Source: Saprospiraceae bacterium UBA1994 (lineage in GTDB: Bacteria; Bacteroidota; Bacteroidia; Chitinophagales; Saprospiraceae). From it: a stretch of 64,000 nucleotides of DNA. The stretch is taken from positions 27,316-91,315 of the forward strand of contig DDCY01000006.1 of the NCBI GenBank assembly GCA_002335865.1, given 5' to 3'. The stretch's first letter is position 1; every line of letters starts with the position of its first letter. Made by a program: the position numbers and the translations under genes. Below, one piece after another: positions 1 to 9,017 of this stretch. Under the pieces are notes generated by a model. That model worked only from the letters and a program-made list of their open reading frames with translations. It did no database searches and was not told the DNA's origin.

Positions 1-1
1 C

Positions 2-322
2 AAACATGCTGTGAGTGGTATGGTAGATACTATGAAAGAAGTAATGGAGCGCAACGGTCTCACAAGAGACGATATCAATTGGGTAGTACCACATCAAGCC
101 AATCAACGTATTATAGAATACGTAGGAAATATGTTTGACTTTCCAGTAGAGAAAGTAATGAACAATATAGCTATGTATGGTAATACCACTTCAGCGACTA
201 TTCCATTAGCGATCAGAGACTATGAGTCTCAGCTCAAAAAAGGAGACAACCTACTATTAACGGCCTTTGGTGGCGGATTTACTTGGGGAACTACGTTCAT
301 TAAATGGGCTTACAATGGGTAG
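2..322 (+). CDS. fabH: 3-oxoacyl-ACP synthase III (FabH), C-terminal part
   Basis: This is the C-terminal third of the ketoacyl synthase that starts fatty-acid chains by condensing acyl-CoA with malonyl-ACP in the cytoplasm. The gene runs off the left edge; the reading frame is open from base 2, so the GTG at base 11 is an internal valine and not a start. Two of the three catalytic positions are visible: the His of HQAN (bases 90-101) and the Asn of YGNTTSA. The Cys lies outside the window. The C-terminal FGGGFTWGTTF is typical of FabH. It heads a run fabH-efp-accB-accC, an arrangement common in Bacteroidota that ties chain initiation to malonyl-CoA supply. Identification is secure; only completeness is unknown. 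Confidence 0.95.
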   Translation, partial: KHAVSGMVDTMKEVMERNGLTRDDINWVVPHQANQRIIEYVGNMFDFPVEKVMNNIAMYGNTTSATIPLAIRDYESQLKKGDNLLLTAFGGGFTWGTTFIKWAYNG

Positions 323-417
323 TAATAATTATGCTTACATGACCTAATATTAATAGCTATTGACATAGCTACGGCTTTAATAAATTGACATAGTAAGGTA
401 TGCCGTCATTATTATTT

Positions 418-425
418 TATTTTTG
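418..425 (+). promoter_or_regulatory. Candidate Bacteroidota -7 element (TATTTTTG) before efp
   Basis: TATTTTTG fits the Bacteroidota -7 consensus TAnnTTTG and lies 57 bases before the efp ATG. A direct repeat ATTGACATAG (359-368 and 384-393) lies just upstream, but no TTG is at the ideal distance. Assigned by consensus match only. Confidence 0.4.
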
Positions 426-482
426 CGATAGCATATTCATTTGGATCTAGCAGTTGTTAACATTTTTTAAAAGAAAAAATCA

Positions 483-1049
483 ATGGGTTCTACTACAGAT
501 ATTAAAAATGGTCTTTGTTTCAGATATAACCATGATATATTTAAGGTCACTGAATTTCTGCATGTTAAACCAGGGAAGGGACCTGCATTCGTGCGTACAA
601 AGATGAAGAGTCTCACTACTGGAAAAGTATTAGACAATACTTTTCCATCAGGTCACAAGATCGATATAGTAAGAGTTGAAAACCGTAAATACCAGTACCT
701 CTACAACGATGATATGGGATATCACTTCATGAACAATCAGACTTACGAGCAAGTAAATATTGACAAGGCACTGATTGATAGACCAGAGTTACTTAAAGAA
801 AGCGCTATTGTAGATATTATTTTTGATAGTGAGAATGAAGTTCCTTTAATAATGGAGATGCCACAGCATATCGTGCTTAAAGTGACATATACAGAGCCAG
901 GCGTCAGAGGAGATACGGCAACTAATGTAACTAAGCCTGCTACAGTAGAAACAGGGGCAGAAATCAAAGTGCCTCTCTTTATCAACGAAGGGGATAATGT
1001 TAAAATAGATACTCGTACAGGTTCGTACCTAGAGCGAGTTAGATCATAA
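483..1049 (+). CDS. efp: Elongation factor P
   Basis: EF-P binds between the P and E sites of the ribosome and relieves stalling at polyproline stretches. The 188-residue length is standard. The N-terminal KOW-like domain has the loop KPGKGPAF with Lys32 at its tip, the residue that is modified in many bacteria (the modifying enzyme is not in this window). The two following OB domains end with the typical GDNVKIDTRTGSYLERV. The start ATG at 483 gives the normal N-terminus. It sits between fabH and accB. A local client is obvious: the tonB gene at 44593 encodes two runs of about ten prolines, the classic substrate for EF-P; that link is an inference. Confidence 0.97.
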   Translation: MGSTTDIKNGLCFRYNHDIFKVTEFLHVKPGKGPAFVRTKMKSLTTGKVLDNTFPSGHKIDIVRVENRKYQYLYNDDMGYHFMNNQTYEQVNIDKALIDRPELLKESAIVDIIFDSENEVPLIMEMPQHIVLKVTYTEPGVRGDTATNVTKPATVETGAEIKVPLFINEGDNVKIDTRTGSYLERVRS

Positions 1050-1109
1050 GAAAGTAAAAAAACGTATTTTCGGATTGCTCATTAAGAAATAAAAGAAAAG
1101 ATCAACCAA

Positions 1110-1595
1110 ATGGATCCAAAACAATTAAACGAATTACTCAGACTGATTAAGAAGCTTGATTTCGCTGAGTTTAAGATGGCTGAAGGAGATTTCTCTATGA
1201 CAGTGAGATCAGAATATAAGCCAGGACATATACCTGCTCCACAGATTGTATCTATGGCAGCACCTGCTGCTCCATTAGCTGCGCCAGTTGCAGCTGCTCT
1301 ACCAGTGACAGATGTATCTGCAGTTACCGAAGCAGAAGAGTCAACGGGAAACCTACTTGAGATTAGATCTCCAATCGTAGGGACATTCTACAGAGCAGCA
1401 TCGCCAGATAAACCACCTTATGTGAAGGTGGGAGATAGCATAGCAGCAGGTGATGTTGTTTGCATAGTAGAGGCTATGAAACTATTTAATGAGATAGAAA
1501 GTGAAGTATCTGGTAAGATTGTAAAAGTCTTAATAGAAGAAGCTAAGCCAGTAGAGTACGATCAAGTATTGTATCTAGTAGATCCAAACGCCTAA
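1110..1595 (+). CDS. accB: Biotin carboxyl carrier protein of acetyl-CoA carboxylase
   Basis: AccB carries biotin between the carboxylase and carboxyltransferase halves of acetyl-CoA carboxylase, the committed step of fatty-acid synthesis. The 161-residue protein has the usual three parts: an N-terminal helical segment (1-45), an Ala/Pro-rich linker (about 46-75, repeated AAPAAP-like runs), and the C-terminal biotinyl domain. The biotin-accepting Lys124 is in EAMKLFNE. The downstream accC begins 78 bases later on the same strand, so the two are probably cotranscribed. Nothing is missing or odd. Confidence 0.97.
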   Translation: MDPKQLNELLRLIKKLDFAEFKMAEGDFSMTVRSEYKPGHIPAPQIVSMAAPAAPLAAPVAAALPVTDVSAVTEAEESTGNLLEIRSPIVGTFYRAASPDKPPYVKVGDSIAAGDVVCIVEAMKLFNEIESEVSGKIVKVLIEEAKPVEYDQVLYLVDPNA

Positions 1596-1673
1596 TTCTC
1601 TAGGCTCATTTTATCAATAGATGAATTTTGCTGTGGATAGAATCTGCTTCAATATTCTGATAATAAGGCAATT

Positions 1674-3023
1674 ATGTTTAGTAAAATCCTGATAGCAAAT
1701 AGAGGAGAGATAGCACTGCGTATCATACGTACGTGTAAGGAGATGGGAATAAAGACTGTAGCAGTATATTCCACAGCGGATAAAGAAAGTCTTCATGTAA
1801 GATTTGCAGATGAAGCGGTGTGTATAGGTCCTCCAGCTTCCTCAGAATCTTATCTTAGTATTCCTAAAATAATGGCGGCAGTAGAGATCACGAATGCAGA
1901 CGCGATACATCCTGGATATGGTTTTTTAGCGGAAAACGCTGATTTCGCTGAACTATGTGAGGAATATGGGGTAAAATTTATAGGCCCTAGTGCGGCAATG
2001 ATACGTAAGATGGGTGATAAAGTGACCGCCAAAGAGACTATGATAGCTGCAGGAGTACCTGTAGTGCCAGGCTCTGATGGACTGGTAAAAGATATAGCAT
2101 CGGGTATTAAAGATGCTAAAATAATAGGCTACCCAATCATACTAAAAGCAACTGCTGGAGGAGGTGGTAAAGGTATGCGTATCGTAGAGGAAGAAGAAGA
2201 TTTTGAAAACCAATGGAATATGTGTAAGAATGAAGCTAAGGCTTCATTTGGTAATGATGGTATTTATATGGAGAAGTTCGTAGTAGAGCCAAGACACATA
2301 GAATTTCAAGTAATAGGTGATCAGCATGGAAATGTAATACACCTTTCGGAAAGAGATTGCTCTATACAAAGACGCCATCAGAAGCTTGTAGAAGAGTCAC
2401 CGTCACCATTTATGACGAAAGCACTCCGTAAAGAAATGGGAGAAGCAGCTGTGAAAGCTGGTGCCTCAATTAATTACGAAGGAGTAGGTACTGTAGAATT
2501 TTTAGTAGATAAGTATAAAAAATTCTACTTCATGGAAATGAATACTCGAATCCAAGTAGAGCATCCTGTTACAGAGGAAGTAATCGATCATGACCTGATC
2601 AAAGAACAGATCAAGGTTGCTGCAGGAGATAAAATCGGCGCTAAAAATTATATACCTAAGCTACATGCAATGGAATGTCGTATTAATGCAGAGGACCCAT
2701 ACAATGACTTTAGACCGAGTCCTGGAAAGATTACATCATTCCATAGTGCAAAGGGACACGGTGTACGAGTAGATACTCATGTGTATGCAGGATATACAGT
2801 GCCACCGTACTATGATTCTATGATCGCCAAGTTGATATGTAAAGCGCAGACAAGGGAGGAGTGTATCAAAAAGATGCAAAGAGCTCTAGATGAATTTATT
2901 GTGGAGGGAGTGAAAACTACAGTACCGTTTCATCAAGCATTGATGAAGGATCCAGATTTTAGATCAGGTAATTTTAATACAGGGTTTATGGAAACCTTTG
3001 ATATTGGAGAATCAAAAAAATAA
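1674..3023 (+). CDS. accC: Biotin carboxylase subunit of acetyl-CoA carboxylase
   Basis: AccC carboxylates the biotin of AccB using ATP and bicarbonate. At 449 residues it matches the family. Visible landmarks are the biotin-carboxylase N-terminal fold (FSKILIANRGEIALRIIR), Lys116, the ATP-grasp glycine loop GGGGKGM (162-168), and the active-site strand with Glu288, Asn290, Arg292 and Glu296 (EMNTRIQVEHP), at the same numbering as the E. coli enzyme. The start ATG at 1674 is the only one that leaves this N-terminus intact. Last gene of the fabH-efp-accB-accC run. The carboxyltransferase genes are not in the window. Confidence 0.97.
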   Translation: MFSKILIANRGEIALRIIRTCKEMGIKTVAVYSTADKESLHVRFADEAVCIGPPASSESYLSIPKIMAAVEITNADAIHPGYGFLAENADFAELCEEYGVKFIGPSAAMIRKMGDKVTAKETMIAAGVPVVPGSDGLVKDIASGIKDAKIIGYPIILKATAGGGGKGMRIVEEEEDFENQWNMCKNEAKASFGNDGIYMEKFVVEPRHIEFQVIGDQHGNVIHLSERDCSIQRRHQKLVEESPSPFMTKALRKEMGEAAVKAGASINYEGVGTVEFLVDKYKKFYFMEMNTRIQVEHPVTEEVIDHDLIKEQIKVAAGDKIGAKNYIPKLHAMECRINAEDPYNDFRPSPGKITSFHSAKGHGVRVDTHVYAGYTVPPYYDSMIAKLICKAQTREECIKKMQRALDEFIVEGVKTTVPFHQALMKDPDFRSGNFNTGFMETFDIGESKK

Positions 3024-3160
3024 ATGAATTTCAAAGTTTGAATTGTTCAATTTCGAATGGTAAAAAGTGACATAGATTTTTTTAGTGTTGAATTAAATTA
3101 ACTTGGCTCGAGTGCTGTTCTATGATACGCTTGAGCCAATTAGTATATATATCATTTGAT

Positions 3161-4996
3161 ATGCTATCACAGCAAAATACATCTTCTAACAATTCTGGAT
3201 TTTGGCGACTCCTGTCAAGACTCAGAGGCTATAAAAAGAATGTAATTTTAGCGATAGTTTCTAATGTCTTGATGGCCATATTTACGGTGGTTAGTATTCC
3301 TATGATTGCTCCGTTTTTCGATATCTTATTTAGTCAAGAGGTAGTGGCTTTATCTAAACCAGAGGATAACAACCTTCCTGATAATCTAAATTACTTTTTT
3401 TCTCAGTTAGTCATTAACTATACGCCGCAGAATGCTTTGTTGATTGTAATTGCTGCGATGTTAGTAGTGTTTTTCTTAAAAAATATATTTCGATATCTGG
3501 CTTTATATTTTATGGCTCCTGTAAGAAATGGAATCATTTATGATCTGAGAAAACAGATTTTTGAGAAGTATATCGATCTCCCATTATCCTTCTATAGTAC
3601 TGAGAAGAAAGGTGATCTTATGAATCGTATGACCTCAGATGTTCAAGAGATAGAATGGAGTATTCTTAATACGATAGAAGCAATATTCAAAGCGCCATTA
3701 ATCATAGTAGGTAGTTTAACTTTTATGATATTAGTGAGTCCACAGTTGACTTTATTTGTACTAGTTTTAATCGGATTTACAGCATTCATTATTGGTGGAA
3801 TATCTAAGACTCTAAAGCGATCGAGCTCTGAAGTACAGACGAGGCTGGGTCGTATCAGTAGTATACTCGAGGAGACTTTAGGCGGTCTAAGGATCATCAA
3901 AGGATTCAATGCACAGGAGTACCAAAGTGAGAAGCTTGAAAAGGATAATGCTGATTATCGAAATATACTGACGCGATTACTTTGGAGAAGAGATCTATCT
4001 TCTCCATTATCTGAGTTTTTGGGGATAGTAGTGGTCTCTATGTTACTGTGGTATGGTTCAGCATTAGTATTCGATAAGGTGCTTACCCCAGATTTGTTTT
4101 TTGCATTCATATTCGCATTCTTTCAAGTGATAGAGCCGGCTAAATCATTTTCGTCAGCATATTACAATATTCAGAAGGGATTAGCTGCTGTAGATAGAGT
4201 AGATAATTTATTGAATACACCTAACCCAATAGTCGATCCTGAGAAACCACTTACTGACATTTCATTTGAGAGAAAAATCAAATTTGAAAAAGTCAGTTTT
4301 AAGTATGATAATGCGGATACGGCAGCACTAGATCAAATAGATATCACTATAAATAAAGGAGAAGTAGTTGCCTTAGTGGGATCATCTGGCGCTGGAAAAT
4401 CAACGTTTGTCGATTTGTTGCCAAGATTTTTTGATGTCTCATCGGGATCAATAAGAATTGATGGAAATGATATTAGGTCATATACCTTGTACGATCTAAG
4501 GTCACTTTTTGGTATTGTGAGTCAAGAAGCTATATTATTTAATGATACTATTAAGAATAATATTTTATTTGGTGCTGAGGCTACTGATGAGCAAATAGAG
4601 GAAGCTGCGCGTATCGCAAATGTGTTAGAATTCGTTAATGAAATGCCAGATAAATACCAATCAAATATAGGTGATAGAGGTATGAAACTCAGTGGTGGTC
4701 AACGTCAGAGGTTAACTATAGCAAGAGCAGTATTGCGAAATCCTCCGATTATGATATTAGACGAAGCTACTTCTGCTTTGGACTCAGAATCTGAGTTGCT
4801 GGTCCAAGATGCTCTTGAGAAACTAATGAAAAATAGAACAACAGTAGTGATTGCACATAGATTATCGACTATTCGAAATGCAGATAAAATCGTAGTACTT
4901 GATAAGGGGAGGATAGTCGAAATGGGGTCTCATGAACAACTGATGACTTTAGATGGAAATTATAATAAATTTGTTGAGATGCAAACATTTAATTAG
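3161..4996 (+). CDS. ABC exporter, MsbA-like (fused membrane and ATPase domains)
   Basis: A half-transporter of the exporter type: six transmembrane helices (about residues 25-320) followed by an ATPase domain. Walker A GSSGAGKST, Q-loop VSQE, signature LSGGQRQR, Walker B IMILDEA and the H-loop IAHR are all present, so it should be active as a homodimer in the inner membrane. Overall it resembles MsbA-type lipid A flippases, but exporters of this type are hard to assign by substrate. An ATG at 3122 would add 13 residues (MIRLSQLVYISFD); the ATG at 3161 gives the more usual short cytoplasmic leader before the first helix, so it was preferred. The T9SS protein gene follows 23 bases later. Confidence 0.88.
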   Translation: MLSQQNTSSNNSGFWRLLSRLRGYKKNVILAIVSNVLMAIFTVVSIPMIAPFFDILFSQEVVALSKPEDNNLPDNLNYFFSQLVINYTPQNALLIVIAAMLVVFFLKNIFRYLALYFMAPVRNGIIYDLRKQIFEKYIDLPLSFYSTEKKGDLMNRMTSDVQEIEWSILNTIEAIFKAPLIIVGSLTFMILVSPQLTLFVLVLIGFTAFIIGGISKTLKRSSSEVQTRLGRISSILEETLGGLRIIKGFNAQEYQSEKLEKDNADYRNILTRLLWRRDLSSPLSEFLGIVVVSMLLWYGSALVFDKVLTPDLFFAFIFAFFQVIEPAKSFSSAYYNIQKGLAAVDRVDNLLNTPNPIVDPEKPLTDISFERKIKFEKVSFKYDNADTAALDQIDITINKGEVVALVGSSGAGKSTFVDLLPRFFDVSSGSIRIDGNDIRSYTLYDLRSLFGIVSQEAILFNDTIKNNILFGAEATDEQIEEAARIANVLEFVNEMPDKYQSNIGDRGMKLSGGQRQRLTIARAVLRNPPIMILDEATSALDSESELLVQDALEKLMKNRTTVVIAHRLSTIRNADKIVVLDKGRIVEMGSHEQLMTLDGNYNKFVEMQTFN

Positions 4997-5019
4997 ATTT
5001 ATAAGATTAAATAAACATT

Positions 5020-6162
5020 ATGAAAATAAGATTTATTATAAAGTATATTTCTACTGCTATTATTGCTATGTATTGCACTGCGATAATAGGTCAGATTACG
5101 GTTACTAATTCTACGTTTCCAGAGGCTGGGGATATCTTATTTACCATTTTAGATACCGAATCTAACATATCGATTGGTGATGCTGGAGAAGATGTGATAT
5201 GGGATTATAGGTCTTTAACTGGCCCATTTGTACGAGAAACAAGATTTTTTGAAGCATCAGAAGGTATGTCGAGTGAAGACTTCCCAGAAGCTGATTTAGT
5301 ATCGTTATCGGCTAACGAAGAAGAAATTTATTATAAAAGTTTTTCTAATAAAATAATTGAAATTGGTAGAGCTGGAGAATTTGTTCCTGGTTTTGATATC
5401 CCTGTAGTATATGAAGAAAATCCAACGTTTAGAAGAGCACCTATATCGTTTGGTGATGTGGATGATGATGAATCGATAGCTTCTGTAGATATTGGAGCAG
5501 ATATTATTCCGGCGGAATTATTAGAGGGTGTTCCTTTCGAGTTTGATAGTGTTAGAATATCATTAATTAATAATAGTGAATCAGAAGTAGAAGCTTGGGG
5601 AACAGTAAGACTTCCAGATGGAGATTATGATGTGATAAGGGATAAAATCTCTAATACTGCAGACACTAAATTATTTGCTAAACTTCCTATCATTGGATGG
5701 TTTGATGTTACTTCACTTATAGGTGATATTGATGAATTAGGTGACGCAATTGGAGTTGTAGAAACTATTACGTACAATTACTATAGTGCAGAAGATAAAG
5801 AAATCATAGTATCCATAATCACTGATGATCAAGACATGATCACAAGTGTTGAGTATAAAGGTGATGCGATCTTAAGTGATACCAAAGTAGTTACTCCTGA
5901 TTATTCTATGATTACTGCTTATCCAAATCCATCTTTTGGTAGTGTATCTGTGCAGATGGTTAATTACCCACTAGGTGAGTACCGTATAAAGGTATATAAC
6001 GTAGTAGGGAAAGAGCTATGGACAGAATCATATCAATTAAGATCTAATAGAGTATTCAAAGCGGATCTAATGCACCTTAGAAAAGGTACATATCTTTACT
6101 CTATCTTTGATAAGAATGGTAAGAAGCTAGTAACAAAAAGAATTGCGATCATCAGTATTTAA
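5020..6162 (+). CDS. Secreted protein of unknown function with T9SS type A sorting domain
   Basis: The 380-residue product starts with a signal peptide (about residues 1-25, ending IIGQ) and ends with a T9SS type A sorting domain beginning near YPNPSFGS (about residue 305) and finishing in KRIAIISI. It is therefore predicted to cross the outer membrane by Type IX secretion and be surface-attached or released. The middle part (about 26-300) is acidic and predicted to be mostly beta, with no catalytic motif that I recognise. It follows the ABC exporter by 23 bases, so cotranscription is likely. Function unknown. Confidence 0.8.
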   Translation: MKIRFIIKYISTAIIAMYCTAIIGQITVTNSTFPEAGDILFTILDTESNISIGDAGEDVIWDYRSLTGPFVRETRFFEASEGMSSEDFPEADLVSLSANEEEIYYKSFSNKIIEIGRAGEFVPGFDIPVVYEENPTFRRAPISFGDVDDDESIASVDIGADIIPAELLEGVPFEFDSVRISLINNSESEVEAWGTVRLPDGDYDVIRDKISNTADTKLFAKLPIIGWFDVTSLIGDIDELGDAIGVVETITYNYYSAEDKEIIVSIITDDQDMITSVEYKGDAILSDTKVVTPDYSMITAYPNPSFGSVSVQMVNYPLGEYRIKVYNVVGKELWTESYQLRSNRVFKADLMHLRKGTYLYSIFDKNGKKLVTKRIAIISI

Positions 6163-6191
6163 TAAGGTCATTCCGTATTATTTTCATTTAA

Positions 6192-6842
6192 ATTATACTT
6201 AACGTACTGCTCGATAATTACATTAAAATATCGTCAGAAGAAAAAGCGAATGTAGTAAGTCATGTAATTGCCTTACTTATACTTCTAGGATGTATTCCAA
6301 TATTATTGTTTAAGGCAATTTCGCTCGGTAGTACATCTTCGATTGTAGGTATTGGGATTTTTTCTCTGATGATTTTATTCTGTTATGCTTCTTCAGTACG
6401 ATATCATCTTGCTAATGATAGCTCCGATAAGTATCAGTGGCGCAGAATCGATCATATCTGTATATACTTGCTCATAGGAGGTAGTTATACTGGTTATATA
6501 TTGCGATTTATGGATACCCCAGAAGGACATATGTTCTTAGGGTTTCATTGGTTGATTATAATACTTGGGATATTTAAGAAAATATGGTTCACTGGTAGAT
6601 TCGAAATAATTTCAGTGCTATCATATCTGTTTCTAGGGTGGATGGTAGTATTTATATATGATGATATCGTACCACAGATGAATGATGTCACATATAATCT
6701 ACTCTGGATTGGAGGTTTGATTTATTCCTTTGGAGTGATCTTCTACACATGGAACAAACTACGTTACAATCATTTTATCTGGCATATTTTTGTGTTTGGT
6801 GGCACATTTTGCCATGTTCTGAGTTTGTGGTCGAGTTTATAG
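6192..6842 (+). CDS. Hemolysin III / PAQR family membrane protein with a non-standard start
   Basis: A small multi-pass inner-membrane protein of the HlyIII (YqfA/PAQR) family. Motifs seen are SHVIAL in the first helix, SVRYHLAND, IDHICIYLLIGGSYT, and the C-terminal HFIWHIFVFGGTFCH; the spaced histidines are the family's predicted metal site. The first conventional start in frame is TTG at 6306, which would delete the first helix and the conserved EEKANVVSH. The frame is open back to a stop at 6189-6191, and family homology extends through this part. No ATG, GTG or TTG exists in any frame from 6163 to 6248, so a frameshift would not rescue the start. Initiation at ATT 6192, CTG 6207 or ATT 6222 is implied. 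The coordinate given is the start of the open frame. Confidence 0.75.
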   Translation: MILNVLLDNYIKISSEEKANVVSHVIALLILLGCIPILLFKAISLGSTSSIVGIGIFSLMILFCYASSVRYHLANDSSDKYQWRRIDHICIYLLIGGSYTGYILRFMDTPEGHMFLGFHWLIIILGIFKKIWFTGRFEIISVLSYLFLGWMVVFIYDDIVPQMNDVTYNLLWIGGLIYSFGVIFYTWNKLRYNHFIWHIFVFGGTFCHVLSLWSSL

Positions 6843-6943
6843 ATCGACTTGATGAAAGTTAGAATTTAAGAGTATTACTATCTTTATTTTTTGGTTAAGT
6901 AGATATACAATAATAGACTCGTATAAGTAATAAGGGGATACAC

Positions 6944-8113
6944 ATGAATTTTTTCAAGACAACGATTCTGGGATTAGCTATGATGCTGATATCTGTAGTA
7001 GCATCTGCTCAAGAGATTTCTCTACTTACGATTGCACCGGGGGATATGGTATACGACACCTACGGACATAGTGCATTACGGGTCAACTATCCAGACCGTG
7101 ATATGGATCTAGTGTACAACTATGGTTTGTATGATTTCAATACACCTGGATTCGTCATGAAGTTTATGAGAGGCAAACTGCTCTATCAAGTTGGAGCACA
7201 TCGGTATAATAGTTTTTTATACAATTATAATCTTGATAAAAGATCTATCTACGAGCAAAAATTGAATCTCAACGAGATAGAAAAAGCAGCTTTAATCAAG
7301 GCCTTACGTATAAATATGCTCAAAGAAAATCGTAGTTACAAGTATGACTTCTTTTTTGATAATTGTTCAACTCGGCTACGCGATCTTTTTGAAGTTGCAG
7401 CTGATTCGTTAGAAATACATGGAGAAATACAAGCACTTACTTACAGGGACTTGATCAAGAAGCATCAATATGGAATGCCTTGGTCCGACTTTGGTATCGA
7501 CCTTATTATAGGTGCTAAGGCTGATGTACTCTCATCTCTAGATGATCAGATGTTTTTGCCTTTATACCTTAAGCAGGTATTATCGAAAGCTGAAATACAA
7601 AGAGGAAATACTGTAGAACCTCTGCTAGGTGAAGCCTACAAAGTACTTTCGTTTCCAGAAGAAACAGAAAAGAGATTGACTAGGTCATGGTTCACACCTG
7701 AGCTTGTATTTGCTCTATTAGCTTTATTTTTATTGATGTTAAGGTGGCCTTATCGAAAAGAAAAAGTCTTACCCAAATGGCTGAGAAATATTGATGGGAC
7801 CTATATTACTATATTAGGAATATTAGGATTGCTATTGGCATTTATGTGGTGGGGTACAGATCATGTTCCGACTAAGTCCAACTGGAATCTAATATGGCTT
7901 TCGCCGCTATTACTTATCATTCATTTTGGCAAAGGAAAGGGATTTGTATGGATGACATACTTAATTTATTTGATGCTATTTACATGTTTGATTGCATTAG
8001 TCAATGCATGGATTCAAATTTTGCCACAACAGTTTAATGTTGCTTTTGGCTGGATGATTTTGATCGAAATCATGATATTACTTTCTGTATTGAAAATGGA
8101 AAAGAGAGCGTAA
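6944..8113 (+). CDS. DUF4105 / Lnb-type periplasmic domain membrane protein
   Basis: A 389-residue protein with a signal peptide (1-22, ending ASAQ), an N-terminal DUF4105 domain (about 24-210) and four or five transmembrane helices in the C-terminal part (about 247-385). The domain has the conserved pair GHSALRV (His42) and DNCSTRLRD (Cys141), the Cys-His arrangement expected of a papain-like fold. In Bacteroides this domain family includes Lnb, which N-acylates lipoproteins in place of Lnt. A role in lipoprotein maturation is therefore a reasonable inference here, not proven by sequence. It lies 101 bases after the HlyIII gene and converges with the rhomboid gene. Confidence 0.8.
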   Translation: MNFFKTTILGLAMMLISVVASAQEISLLTIAPGDMVYDTYGHSALRVNYPDRDMDLVYNYGLYDFNTPGFVMKFMRGKLLYQVGAHRYNSFLYNYNLDKRSIYEQKLNLNEIEKAALIKALRINMLKENRSYKYDFFFDNCSTRLRDLFEVAADSLEIHGEIQALTYRDLIKKHQYGMPWSDFGIDLIIGAKADVLSSLDDQMFLPLYLKQVLSKAEIQRGNTVEPLLGEAYKVLSFPEETEKRLTRSWFTPELVFALLALFLLMLRWPYRKEKVLPKWLRNIDGTYITILGILGLLLAFMWWGTDHVPTKSNWNLIWLSPLLLIIHFGKGKGFVWMTYLIYLMLFTCLIALVNAWIQILPQQFNVAFGWMILIEIMILLSVLKMEKRA

Positions 8114-8228
8114 CTGTTGTCAGGACTAAAGTCTTGAGGGATGACTTGAGAAAATGAACTGCTATAAACGGTCATTAAATCTAAAGCGGGAGACTTATAT
8201 CTGGAAATAATCACTGGTAAGTGGATCG

Positions 8229-8987
8229 CTAAGCTTGACCCATATCACCGCCCATAAGATTTCGTAGCCTTTGAATTTCGGCTAGATCATGCAGTCTTTG
8301 TTTTTCAGCTTCAATAGCTTCTTGTATGCGTTGAGCTTTGGTTTTATCAAATATATCACTTTGGAGATAAAGCATCTTAGTAGTATCTTCATTTGCCCAT
8401 GGATCTGACTTGATTTCATCTATCTCTATTGTGTTTTTGAAAAGGAATGCTGTGAAAATACCTGTAATGGCACCACTCAGATGGCTCTCCCATGATACAC
8501 CCTTTTCATTCGGTAAAAGTCCTTGCTCGTAGCCTGCATACATAACTACAGTACATAAAGCGAGTACAATAGATTTGACATTTCGCCTGAGTAAACCTGT
8601 CCAAAGCATCCATGAAATAAGACCATATACTACTCCGCTGGCACCTATATGGTAGGCTGGCCTTGCGAATAACCAAACTGAAAAGCCACTAAGAAGATAG
8701 ATGATTACAAAGCTAACTACGGCAACTCGATTATAGAAAACCATCATCACTGAACCAAGTACCAATAATGGTGCACTATTAGAAAATATATGATTCCAAT
8801 CATTGTGCAGCAATGGACTGAAAAGTATGCCTTTGAGTCCGCCCATCTCTCTTGGATATATTCCATATCGACCTAGATATACACCAGCTACTTCCTCATA
8901 TATTTCTACACCCCAAATGAAAAGTACGAATAAGAGTGGTATTTTAATTTTATCTAGAAAATTTATCCAGCTGATTTTTTTGACCAT
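8229..8987 (-). CDS. Rhomboid family intramembrane serine protease
   Basis: Rhomboids cut membrane proteins within or next to the bilayer. The 252-residue protein has six predicted helices, the catalytic Ser117 in HIGASGVVYG, the catalytic His169 in WESHLSG, and the oxyanion-side HIFSN (His66, Asn70). After the last helix comes a soluble, charged tail (about 185-252) with a KAQRIQEAIEAEKQRL coiled-coil-like stretch. The start ATG at 8987 gives a short cytoplasmic leader before helix 1. It is the second gene after the uncharacterised 9018-9689 gene (30-base gap), suggesting cotranscription. Substrates cannot be read from sequence. Confidence 0.92.
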   Translation of the reverse strand: MVKKISWINFLDKIKIPLLFVLFIWGVEIYEEVAGVYLGRYGIYPREMGGLKGILFSPLLHNDWNHIFSNSAPLLVLGSVMMVFYNRVAVVSFVIIYLLSGFSVWLFARPAYHIGASGVVYGLISWMLWTGLLRRNVKSIVLALCTVVMYAGYEQGLLPNEKGVSWESHLSGAITGIFTAFLFKNTIEIDEIKSDPWANEDTTKMLYLQSDIFDKTKAQRIQEAIEAEKQRLHDLAEIQRLRNLMGGDMGQA

Positions 8988-9017
8988 ATGTTGCGGTTGC
9001 CGCTTTAGTGTTTCTTA

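Noticed and set aside
3028..3043. TTCAAA-G-TTTGAA palindrome just after accC.
   Set aside because: Low-complexity sequence in an AT-rich gap with no second site; chance is likely.
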